A stretch of DNA of 64,000 nt. It comes from Apolygus lucorum (Eukaryota; Arthropoda; Insecta; Hemiptera; Miridae). Positions within the stretch are counted from its first letter, which is position 1; every line of letters begins with the position of its first letter. A model generated the notes under the pieces. The model was given only the letters and a program-made list of their open reading frames with translations, did not search any database and was not told the origin of the DNA. Positions 18,602 to 28,039 of this stretch are shown here, piece by piece. The stretch is taken from NCBI GenBank assembly GCA_009739505.2, contig CM019176.2, positions 7,527,739-7,591,738 on the forward strand, written 5' to 3'. The translations under genes were made by a program, and so were the position numbers.

Positions 18602-18799
18602 CTACGTAAACCATAGTTTGTCGTATGTTGGTCATCCGCAGAGTTGTAGTTCTGTTTGTTTGGAGTTCTGAAGCATTGTTAGCCACGCAAACCAAAGTAG
18701 GGATCTCCCATTCCGACACTCTCAGTTCACGGAGTTCCTTAGCCAGCTCTTGCGCCGTGAAAAGGCGTCCCTCAACTGAAGTCAGTACTGCCAGAAATG
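18602..18799 (-). CDS. Exon of a C-type-lysozyme-like gene
   Basis: A 198-bp open block bounded on the minus strand by an acceptor (CCGCAG) and a donor (TAGGTGAGAG). It encodes the end of a hydrophobic signal peptide (FLAVLTSVEG) and then RLFTAQELAKELRELRVSEW and LVCVANNASELQTN, which align with the N-terminal region of C-type lysozymes. The first family Cys (K-V-F-x-R-C) is Gln here, and the catalytic Glu (family F-E-S) is Ala. It is therefore a non-catalytic lysozyme-like protein or a pseudogene. Downstream exons would lie beyond element A, which sits 147 bp away; none was identified with confidence. Confidence 0.6.
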
Positions 18800-18811
18800 C
18801 TGCGGACACCA

Positions 18812-19066
18812 GGTAAACATGACAAATTAAGTTTAACAATAAGATTTCAGAAAAACAAAACAACAATTTGATTTTAAAATGTCAACTTACAAACATTGAC
18901 CGCCTTTTCCAACTAAAGAGTTATTTTGACTTAAGTAATTTATTAACTTATCGGAAGTACCGGAGAAAGTCCTAGTGAGGCAAGCATAATATGCTTAAGA
19001 TAATATTATTATCTTGGAGGAGAAGGAACTCCTACCTTCCTCACCCTCGCACTCTCAGTTTTTTTT
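18812..19066. other. Spacer between lysozyme-like exon and LINE
   Basis: A minus-strand ATGTTTGTAAGT (18885-18896) looks like a start codon followed by a donor, but its phase does not fit the exon at 18602-18799. No LINE ORF1 is present here. Confidence 0.4.
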
Positions 19067-20381
19067 ATGATCAAGATCTTGCAAGGCAACCTACATAGAA
19101 GTACAACAGCCCAAAACCTACTGCTCCAACTCATAAGAGAAAAGAATATAGACATTGCAATCATCAGTGAGCAACATCATAATCAAACCAATCGGAAATG
19201 GTATAGTGACAACTTGGGAACAGCAGCAATCTGGGCAGTGTCAAATGGACATATTGAAGAGCATGGAAGCGGAACAGGATATGTATGGCTCAAGAGAGGG
19301 GGAATCACATACTTTAGCTGCTATTTCACACCAAATGAACCCTTTCGTCAGTTTGAGAGGAAACTGGGTGAACTAGAAGATGCTATACAAATTACAACAG
19401 GTGACACAATAGTCGCAGGGGATTTCAACGCTAGAGCCCTGGAATGGGGAATGCCTGATCCGGATTGTAGGGGGAGGCTCATCCTAGAGATGGCAGCAAG
19501 GACAGGTCTAGTGATTCTAAATGAAGGTGATACTCCTACTTTCCACCGTCCTGGCCAAAGAGGTACCATACCAGACATATCCCTAGCCACAGAAAATGCT
19601 GCCAGAAAGATAAGCAATTGGAAGGTTATCAATGAGTACACAGGAAGTGATCACCAGTACATTACTTTTGACTTCCAAGTCACAATACCACAAAGATGCA
19701 CCCAAAGAAGAGACTTTGACCAGGTTAAAGGTTGGAACTTAGCTAAATTGGACAGAGAGAAAATAGTGAAGGTACTGCAAGATGGGGATAAATTGTTGGA
19801 TGCGAGTTATCACAAGTACCGACCAGGTACTTTATCCCAAGTCCCAGGTACACCTGCTATGAGAGCTGTAGATGCGGAGGTCATAGTAAATGAAACAATG
19901 AAGATTCTCACCAAAGCCTGCAATGCGTCTATGCCAAAAAAAGTCCAAAAATCAGGCAAGCCTCCTGTCTACTGGTGGAATGAAAATATTGCAAGACTCA
20001 GAAGGGAATGCAACCAACTGAGGCGTAGAGCCCAGAGAAGTAGAAGACAAGAAAATTGGTTGACAATACAAACAGAATTTGCTGAAGCTAGGAAAAAACT
20101 CCGTCATGAAATAAACAAAAGTAAAGCGGACTGTTGGCAAAAAATCATCGATGAAATAAATGTGGACACATGGGGTCGTGGCTACAAAATAGTGACAGGA
20201 AAATTTCAGGCACGAGATGGAACGAGCCTCATGAATGAGGAAGTCATGGAGACCATTGTAAATGGTCTCTTTCCAACCCATCCTCCCAGAAACACAGATT
20301 CTAGAAGTATGAGAAAAACAGACACACCCTTGTTCACAGTGGACGAATTAAAAAAAGCGGTTGGAGCATTGAAAAACAAAA
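19067..20381 (+). CDS. R1-type LINE ORF2, endonuclease part
   Basis: Starts at ATG 19067. ILQGNLHRS at residues 4-12, the catalytic-type Glu in ISEQHHN (E35), GDFNAR with D119 and N121, and GSDHQ (D195, H196) are the signature motifs of the apurinic-like endonuclease of R1/jockey-group LINEs. The endonuclease nicks the target DNA. The frame enters the GGACGTCC element at 20382 and stops at 20458, so the protein is cut just before the RT domain, in the region that leads to KAPGPDG. Confidence 0.85.
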
Positions 20382-21658
20382 CATATTGTTTAGTAATGCA
20401 TGCATTCCAGGGGACGTCCCATTGGATGAGCATCAGGTCAATTAATACCAGTTGGTAAGCGAAAAAACTGTTCACTCGATGTAATTTATTGAGCATTTTA
20501 GGCAAGAAATAGTTATCCCCACCACTCCCCCCTCTTCACCCTTATCCACCATAACATTTCTAGCGGCATGGGAGCCTCAAATCTGAAGAGCATTTTAAAA
20601 TCCATGATCTACGATACCCAACATGCGAATTCGAGTTCACCTCTCCCCCCCCCCCCCTACCACCACCAATGGTGCCAGTCTGGCACCAAAGCGGAAATAC
20701 GTCGTAACATTGAACTTTCATCTATTAGTTTTAGTAGGCGGTCCGTCGAGGTTCACATACGTGTTCAAGGTGAAACACACAAAAAAAACCATGAAATAAG
20801 CGGTTTATGGTGTCCTGGCACCATGGTGGCACCACTATTAGTTCAATGGTGGCACATAGAATAATTCATGAAAATCCGGAGGTGTAATGAGAATTTTTCC
20901 TCAATTCCAAAGCTTGGGTACAATTAGTAAGCAGTAAAGGAACCGAAATATTGAAAAATCGGATATTTTGTGAATATTATCCCCCCACCCATCCCCTCCT
21001 CTTATGAATTTTGGTACTCTGGTGAAATCATGTACAACGGGGAAGTTATTTTAGTCAAACAAAAAAAGAAACACACAAATCGGTTGGAAATTGAGGCCTG
21101 GGCAGAATTTATAAGATTATGCCCGCAAACGCACGTTTTTTAAGCATTAACCCCCCCTTCTCCCCCTTAAAAAGCAAAATTCCAAATTCCGGCGCTGTAG
21201 TGCACAACTAGATAGTTTTCCGCGTCGAAGAAAAAAGAACCACGAAAATCGGTTGAGAACTAAGGCCTGGGCAGAGTACACAAGATTATGCCCAAAAACC
21301 CACGTTTTTTGAGCATTAATCCCCCCTTTCCCCCCCTTAAAAGGCAAAATTCGAAATTCGGGCGACGTAGTGCACAACTAGATAGTTTCCCGCGTCGAAC
21401 AAAAAAAGAACCAGGAAAATCGGTTGAGAACTAAGGCCTGGGCAGAGTACACAAGATGTTGTTACACACACACATACACACATACACACATACACACACA
21501 CACACACAGACATACACCTATGGTTTTTTTCGCGGATTTGGATTCAGAATGGTCTAAAACGGATTACTGTGTGGTTATTTTTTTTTCTGTTGAGTGTTGT
21601 CCAACTTCACCCCAGATCGATCGCATAAGGACGCCCAAGTCTTACTGTGGGACGTCCT
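20382..21658 (+). mobile_element. GGACGTCC-family element, copy 1
   Basis: 1277 bp inserted in the LINE RT gene between the codons for GALKNK and KAPGPDG. It starts CATATTGTTTAGTAATGC and ends GTGGGACGTCCT, and is flanked by A-runs. A GGGACGTCC palindrome lies near each end, but the ends are not inverted repeats. Internally there are C-runs, a CA-rich microsatellite (about 21460-21515) and about three 170-bp tandem units. No protein is encoded. Copies 2 and 3 lie at 26569-27840 and 38947-40222. The superfamily is unknown. Confidence 0.75.
20960..21450 (+). repeat. 170-bp tandem units inside GGACGTCC element
   Basis: The phrase CGGTTGAGAACTAAGGCCTG recurs at about 21080 (diverged), 21251 and 21421. 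Each unit holds a C-run, AAAAGGCAAAATTC, a GTGCACAACTAGATAGTT block and CGCGTCGAA. The first unit is the most diverged. The same units occur in copies 2 and 3. Confidence 0.65.
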
Positions 21659-23433
21659 AAAAAGCGCCTGGACCCGACGGCATACCGTCAGAGGTACTAA
21701 AAATAGTCACTGAAATCTGCCCACAGCTACTCCTGAGGATGTACAATGCATGCCTCATCACTGGGGTCTTTAGTAGGCGATGGAAAACTGCCCGTCTGGT
21801 CCTTTTAGATAAGGGAAAAGGGGACCCAACCTTGCCGTCATCCTGGAGACCACTATGTATGCTGGACACAGCTGGAAAGGGTTTCGAGAAACTACTTCTG
21901 CTTCGGCTACTGCCTGCAATAGAGCAGGCAGGGGATCTATCACCTAGACAGTATGGTTTCCGAAAGGGTCGCTCTACTGTCCATGCACTAACAGATGTAG
22001 TAACTGCAGTAAGAAAATCACAGGAAGGCAGTAGGCATTCAAGAAACCTTGCACTACTGGTGACCCTCGACGTAAAAAATGCCTTCAACTCTGCAAGATG
22101 GACTGATATGATGGAGGCCCTGAGCAATACTTTCAAGGTCCCGTCTTACCTATTGGCAGTGATGGACAGTTACCTTAAGAACAGAACACTAACATATGAG
22201 ACTGCTCAAGGGGTACGAACGAAAGAGATCACATCAGGAGCGGTTCAAGGATCAGTGTTGGGTCCTCAACTGTGGAATGCATCTTACGATGGTGTGCTGC
22301 GATTGGAAATGCCTGAGGACTGTTTCCTTGTTGGATATGCTGATGATGTGGCAGCAGTAGTACTCGCAAGGACAATGGATTCAGCCCAAGCCAAGTTGGA
22401 GCAGATCATGACACGAGTAACGGAGTGGATGGAAGAACATAGCCTGGCACTTGCTACATCAAAAACAGAGGTAGTCATCTTCACCCGTAAGCGCATACCT
22501 ACCATCATCCCAATGCGGATCGGAAACACTGAAATAACAACTAAACCAGCAGCCAGATATCTAGGAGTCATGTTGGACACAAAAATCACTTTTGGTGAAC
22601 ATTTAAAAAGGACTGCAGACAGGGCTGCACAAAAATCGGCAGCTCTTTGTCACCTTATGAGAAACATAAATGGCCCTAGACCATGCAAGAGACGCTTGAT
22701 GATGACAGTGGTGGAGTCAATTCTCTTGTATGGAGCGGAGGTGTGGGCGGATGCACTGAGCGTGGCGTATCTCCGACAGAGACTGATAGCTGTGCAGCGA
22801 AGAGGAGCTCTACGAATCGCCTGTGCATACCGAACAGTGTCAGAACCCGCTATCTTTGTGCTTACCAGTGTCATACCGATCCAGCTGATGGCTTCAGAGC
22901 GAAAAAGAATTTTCGACAGAAGGGATGAAGGAGACAGGTCCCGCATAGCCAAGGAAGAAAGAGATTGCACGATGGTAAGCTGGCAAGAGATATGGACAAG
23001 AGAATATAGAGGACGGTGGACCGCAAGGCTAGTGCCAAACATCCAGATATGGACGGACAGGAAGCATGGAGAATTAAACTTTTTCCTCACACAATTCTTC
23101 ACAGGACATGGACTGTTTTATGCCTATCTACATAAAATGGGAAAGGTAACTGTCCCAACATGTCCGCACTGTCAGAAGAGAGAAGATGATGATGCGCTAC
23201 ACACCTTTTTCAAATGCACCAAATGGGCGGCTGAAAGAAGCCAGCTGCTGTCAGAGCTCGGATTAACTCCCCAAATTTCAACACCAGAAGCTGTCGTCAG
23301 TAAGATGCTGGAAGGTGAGAGGAGCTGGAGTCTTGTGGCAGCGTACGTAGAGAGTATCCTGACAAGGAAGACATTGTTAGAACGAGAGAGACAGAGAAGG
23401 GAACACCTGGTCCGACCCGCCATCCAGAACTAA
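21659..23433 (+). CDS. R1-type LINE ORF2, reverse transcriptase part
   Basis: The frame opens right after the inserted element with KAPGPDGIPSEVL, the conserved start of LINE RT domains. The first ATG is at 21739. From there: FRKGRSTVHALTD, the catalytic Asp in TLDVKNAFNSA, GAVQGSVLGPQLWN, and YADD at residues 200-203. A CCHC-type finger follows at 475-493 (C-x2-C-x9-H-x4-C). No stop or frameshift was seen. The 5' part of the protein lies at 19067-20381, so this half is stranded. Confidence 0.85.
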
Positions 23434-23514
23434 TGAAGTGTCCCAGGACTCAGCCTGAAGTAATGTGTTAAACAGTTCCAGGCTGAGCTTCCAACGTGGG
23501 AGAAAAGGAGGTGT

Positions 23515-24430
23515 TTTGCTTCCGAGTCTACCAAGGTAGCGGAAGCTTTGTTTTCACTTTTCAAGGACGAAAAAAAAAAGTTCTCCAAAATCAAAATTTC
23601 CACTCGCGTTTTGCGTTTTAGACCTTTCTGAACAATTTTGGTTCCGTGTCTGTCTGTCTGTCTGTGTGTCTGTCTGTCTGTCATGAATTCCTTGTAACGC
23701 GCATAACTATACGAAGTTATTGTCCGATTTCTATGAAATTTTCAGGAATTGTGCGGGTTGGTGTGTAGACGGTCCCCTATGAAAATCATCATCCCCGGAC
23801 TGATAGAAGCGACTGCGCATGCGCAAACGTGAATTCCTTGTAACGGCCATAACTTCTACATTCTCCATCCGATTTCAATGAAATTTTCAGGGATGTTACA
23901 GATTAGTATTTAAATGGTCCCCTATGAAAATCGTCAACTTCGAACTGATAATAGCTACTGCGCATGCGCAAACGTGAATTTCCTTGTAACGGCCATAACT
24001 TCCACATTTTCCACCCGATTTCGATGAAATTTTCAGGGATTATGTGAATTAGGTTGTAGATAGTCCCCTATGAAAATCATCATCCCCGGACCGATAGAAG
24101 CGACTGCACATGCGCAAACGTAAATTCCTTGTAACAGCCGTAACTTCAACTGTCCCCCAGGGGTCGCGGGTTCGAATCCCAGCCGAGGCTAAGTATTTTT
24201 TTGATCCAATCACATACATCTACTCACTTACTTTTTCATCCGAATTTGATGAAATTTTCTAGGGTTGTCCAGATTAGCGTGTAGATGGTCCCCTATGAGG
24301 GTAGTGGAAGGTACTTAGAGATTGGTGTTTTGAGATTAACAACTATGCATCAGATCATCTATATAATCGGGTTATGGATACGAGGAAGCTATGTGCCACA
24401 CCCACTTGGCAGACGTTTTTTTAGTGGGTT
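23515..24430 (+). repeat. Family E repeat, copy 1
   Basis: Starts TTTTGCTTCCGAGTCTACC, an imperfect hairpin (GCTTCCG with CGGAAGC, CTACC with GGTAG). It continues as repeated units of about 145 bp, each with GCGCATGCGCAAACGTGAAT, TTGTAACGGCCATAACTTC and CCGATTTCAATGAAATTTTC. A tRNA-like 3' half (GTTCGAATCCCAGCC, 24169-24185) and a conserved tail ending near TGTGCCACACCCACTTGGC follow. There is no coding frame. The class is unknown. Confidence 0.65.
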
Positions 24431-24608
24431 TGAATCCCACATAACCTTGAAGTTGCGGATCCTTCAGGTATCTTACGAGATCCAACTCCACCTGTGGATC
24501 TTAAAGATTTTCTCACCTGCCTGCCGAAAAAAAAAAAAAAAAAAAACTCAGTTTTTGACCGACTTCAACAGCGCCGATAGGCGGAATACAGTTAGGTGTG
24601 TGACGATT
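24431..24608. other. Spacer with poly(A) run between E repeats
   Basis: Contains an A-run at about 24527-24546 and no gene. Confidence 0.4.
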
Positions 24609-25828
24609 TTGCTTCCGAGTCTACCAAGGTAGCGGAAGCTTTGTTTTCACTTTTCAAGTACGAAAAAAAAAAGTTCTCCAAAATCAAAATTTTTACTCGC
24701 GTTTTGCGTTTTAGACCTTTCTGAACAATTTTGGTTCCGTGTCTGTCCGTCTGTCATCAATTCCTTGTAACGCGCATAACTATACGAAGTTAGTGTCCGA
24801 TTTCGATGAAATTTTCAGGGATTGTGCGGGTTGGTGTGTAGACGGTCCCCTACGAAAATCATCATCCTCGGACTGATACAAGCGACTGCGCATGCGCAAA
24901 CGTGAATTCCTTGTAACGGCCATAACTTCTACATTTTCCATCCGATTTCAATGAAATTTTCAGGGATGTTACAGATTAGTATTTAAATGGTCCCCTATGA
25001 AAATCGTCAACTTCGAACTGATAATAGCTACTGCGCATGCGCAAACGTGAATTTCCTTGTAACGGCCATAACTTCCACATTTTCCACCCGATTTCGATGA
25101 AATTTTCAGGGATTATGTGGATTAGGTTGTAGATGGTCCCCTACGAAAATCATCATTTCCGGACTGATAGAAGCGACTGCGCATGCGCAAACGTGAATTC
25201 CTTGTAACGGCCATAACTTCCACAATCTCAATCCGATTTCAATGAAATTTTCAGGGATGTTACAGATTAGTATTTAGATGGTCCCCTATGAAAATCACCA
25301 CCTTCGGACTGATAGTAGCCACTGCGCATGCGCAAACGTGAATTTCCTTGTAATGGCCATAACTTCTACATTTTCCATCCGATTACAATGAAATTTTCAG
25401 GGATGTTACAGAGTAGTGTTTAGATGGTTCCCTATAAAAATCATAGAGAATTGTTTTTCATAGAGGGATTTATTCATAGAGCAATGGTCTCCTGTGAGAA
25501 TCTCAAATATTATTCATGACAACGCTTCAATAGCTCAGAGGAAAGAGTCTTGTTTAGAGCTCCAGGGGTCGCGGGTTCGAATCCCAGCCAAGGCTAAGAA
25601 TTTTTTTGAACCAATCACGTACATCTACTCACTTAATTTTTCATCCGAATTTGATGACATTTTCTAGGATTGTCCAGATTAGCGTGTAGATGGTCCCCTA
25701 TGAGGGTAGTGAAAGGTACTTAGAGATTGGTGTTTTGAGATTAACAACTATGCATCGGATCATCTATACAATCGGGTTATGGATACGAGGAAGCTATGTG
25801 CCACACCCACTTGGCAGACGTTTTTGTT
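24609..25828 (+). repeat. Family E repeat, copy 2, longest
   Basis: Same layout as copy 1 with more internal units. The palindromic GCGCATGCGCAAACGTGAAT block recurs at about 24890, 25032, 25180 and 25324. The tRNA-like block at 25524-25596 and the family tail (to the CACACCCACTTGGCAGACG phrase) follow. The mariner-derived foldback starts at its right end. Confidence 0.7.
25524..25596 (+). ncRNA. tRNA-like block with Pol III A and B boxes
   Basis: 73 nt resembling a tRNA. TAGCTCAGAGG (25531-25541) fits the A box and GGTTCGAATCC (25574-25584) is a perfect B box. The D-arm can pair (GCTC/GAGT), but acceptor, anticodon and T stems contain mismatches and there is no convincing anticodon loop. 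It is more likely the tRNA-derived head of a SINE or composite repeat than a working tRNA gene. Copy 1 retains only the 3' half. Confidence 0.5.
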
Positions 25829-26544
25829 GGTGGCTGAAAACGGACGCCCACTTTTTAAAATGACGCCAAATTTTTAATTTTGGAGATATCAGGTTGAAAT
25901 GAATTCCAAAATGTTCGTTAGGATTGGAAGTTTATTGTGCAGTAAGAAAAAATCAGTTATAGAATATTGTGCTAAGTAGATGGCGCCCTTGCTAACTAAT
26001 GCACTGTTCAAGCCTTTCGGCGAAGTTGCTCATGACGTTATCCAACATTTCCATCGGGATGGCGGCAATTTCACGTGTGATCGCATCTTTGAGGTCTTGA
26101 AGAGTTCGTGGTTTATCCACATAAACCTTGGACTTCAGGTAGCCCCAAAAAAAGGAATCAGGGAGTGAGATCGGGCGAGCGCGGGGGCCATGGAATGTCA
26201 CCGTGTCGCGAAATTAACTTTCCGGGAAATGTTTGGCGGACAATATCCATGGAAATTCTCGCCGTGTGTGCAGCCTTTTGAAACCAAATGTTCTCGGTAT
26301 CCCATTCATTCTCCTCCAGGTAAGGAGATAACGTCATGAGCAACTTCGCCGAAAGGCTTGAACAGTACATTAATCAGCAAGGGCGCCATCTACTTAGCAC
26401 ATTATTCCATAACTGATTTTTTCTTACTGTTTTTTCTTACTTCCAATCCTAACGAACATTTTGGAATTTATTTCAACCTGATATCTCCAAAATTAAAAAT
26501 TTGGCGTCATTTTAAAAAGTGGGCGTCCGTTTTCAGCCACCCTG
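25829..26544 (-). mobile_element. Mariner-derived foldback element
   Basis: Two arms of about 215 bp (25829-26042 and 26327-26544) are inverted copies of each other. Both start with GGTGGCTGAAAACGGACGCC. The right end reads CAGGGTGGCTG next to TA. Both arms include the same transposase 3' coding stretch (MSNFAERLEQ), so the structure arose by inverted duplication of a mariner 3' end around 285 bp of coding remnant. Confidence 0.7.
25992..26370 (-). pseudogene. Mariner-like transposase C-terminal pseudogene
   Basis: The minus strand carries HTARISMDIVRQTFPGKLIS and WPPRSPDLTP, then in a shifted frame FFWGYLKSKVY and KPRTLQDLKDAI. These are the conserved C-terminal motifs of mariner-family transposases, including the last catalytic Asp region (SPDLTP). 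A frameshift separates them near 26160-26200 and the N-terminal half is missing. Confidence 0.75.
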
Positions 26545-26568
26545 TATGTTCGGACACGCTGCATTTTT

Positions 26569-27840
26569 AGGACGTCCCACAGTAAGACTTGGGCGTCCTT
26601 ATGCGATCGATCTGGGGTAAAGTTGGATAACACTCAACAGAAAAAAAAAATAACCACACAGTAATCCGTTTTAGACCATTCTGAATCCGAATCCGCGAAA
26701 AAAACCATAGGTGTATGTCTGTGTGTGTGTGTGTGTGTGTATGTGTGTGTGTGTGTAACAAAATCTTGTGTACTCTGCACAGGCCTTAGTTCTCAACCGA
26801 TTTTCCTGGTTCTTTTTTTGTTCGTCGCGGAAAACTATCTAGTTGTGCACTACGTCGCCGGAATTTCGAATTTTGCCTTTTAAGGGGAGGAAAGGGGGGG
26901 TTAATGCTCGAAAAACGTGCGTTTTTGGGCATAATCTTGTGTACTCTGCCCAGGCCTTAGTTCTCAAACGATTTCCGTGGTTCTTTTTTCGTTTGACGCG
27001 GAATACTATCTAGTTGTGCACTACGGCGCCGGAATTTCGGATTTTACTTTTTAAGAGGAGGAAAGGGGGGTTAATGCTTAAAAAACGTGCGTTTTCGTGC
27101 ATAATCTTGTAAACTCTGCCCAGGCCTCAATTTCCAACCGATTTGCGTGATTCTTTTTTGTTTGACTAAAATAACTTCCGAGTTGTACGTGATTTTACCA
27201 GAGTACCAAAATTCGCAAGGGGAGGGGGTGAGTGGGGGGATAATATTCACAAAATATCCGATTTTTCAATATTTCGGTTCCTTTACTGCTTACTAATTGT
27301 ACCCAAGCTTTGAAATTGAGGAAAAATTCTCATTATACCTCCGGATTTTCATGAACTATTCTCTGTACCACCATGGAACTAATAGTGGTGCCACCATGGT
27401 GCCAGGACTTGGTGCCATGATGCCATAAACCGCTTATTTCGTGGTTTTTTTTTTGTGTGTTTCACCTTGAATACGGATGTGAACTTCGACGGATTGCCTA
27501 CCAAAACTAACAGATGAAAGTTCAATGTTACGACGTATTTCCGCTTTGGTGCCAGACTGGCACCATTGTTGGCGTTGGGGGGGGGGGGGGGTGAACTCGA
27601 ATTCGCATGTTGGGTATCGTAGATCATGGATTTTAGAATGCTCTTCAGATTCGAGGCTCCCATGCCGCTAGAAATGTTAAGGTGGATAATGGTGGGGGGG
27701 GGGGGGTCAGTATTTGTTGCCTAAAGTAATAAATAAATTACATCGAGTGAAACAGTTTTATCACTTAACATCTGGTTAAACTGATCTAATGATTATCCAA
27801 TGGGACGTCCCCTGGAATGCATGCATTACTAAACAATATG
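26569..27840 (-). mobile_element. GGACGTCC-family element, copy 2
   Basis: 1272-bp inverted copy of 20382-21658, starting AGGACGTCCCACAGTAAG and ending ACTAAACAATATG, flanked by T-runs on both sides. It holds the same TG microsatellite (about 26716-26758), 170-bp units and G-runs (27577-27592, 27692-27706). The same termini in three places define the ends. Confidence 0.75.
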
Positions 27841-28039
27841 TTTTTATTCTGGTACCAATCTGCCTGATTCTTTTTGAAATGTGTTCTACAAGTATCCATG
27901 GTGGTCCTGTTTCAATCGGATTTCATTTTACTTCGTTAAAAGTATCGACAATTTGTGAAAATAGTTCAAAAACGCTGCAAATTATTTTTCAAAGGTTTAT
28001 TATTTTAGCCATTGTCACTATTTATTTATTTTTATTTTT
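27841..28039. other. Spacer with an F-type terminus
   Basis: AAAACGCTGCAAATTATTTT followed by GGTTTATTATTTT (about 27968-28006) is the start of a family F element. The rest of the element is not recognised here. Confidence 0.4.

Larger units (their letters stand above)
19067..23514 (+). mobile_element. R1-type non-LTR retrotransposon, interrupted
   Basis: An endonuclease-RT ORF is split by the element at 20382-21658. If a 3-bp target duplication (AAA) is assumed, the two coding parts sum to 3087 bases, a multiple of three. The frame was therefore intact before insertion. The usual R1-type ORF1 (Gag) is absent because sequence upstream of 19067 belongs to the lysozyme-like region, so the copy is 5'-truncated. 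The 3' end runs about 80 bp past the stop and abuts an E-family repeat. It is not in a 28S rRNA context. Confidence 0.8.

Noticed and set aside
18885..18896. ATGTTTGTAAGT as first exon of the lysozyme-like gene
   Set aside because: The phase after ATGTTT does not match the phase needed at 18799.
20568..20864. Frames inside the GGACGTCC elements (for example 20568-20864, 27379-27663, 39707-39985)
   Set aside because: They cross homopolymers, are disrupted differently in each copy and resemble no protein.
21460..21515. CA/TG repeats as a CRISPR-like or regulatory array
   Set aside because: Simple microsatellite present in all three copies of the element. There are no spacers.
25524..25596. 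A functional tRNA gene
   Set aside because: A and B boxes are good, but acceptor, anticodon and T stems have mismatches and no anticodon can be assigned. It lies inside a repeat.
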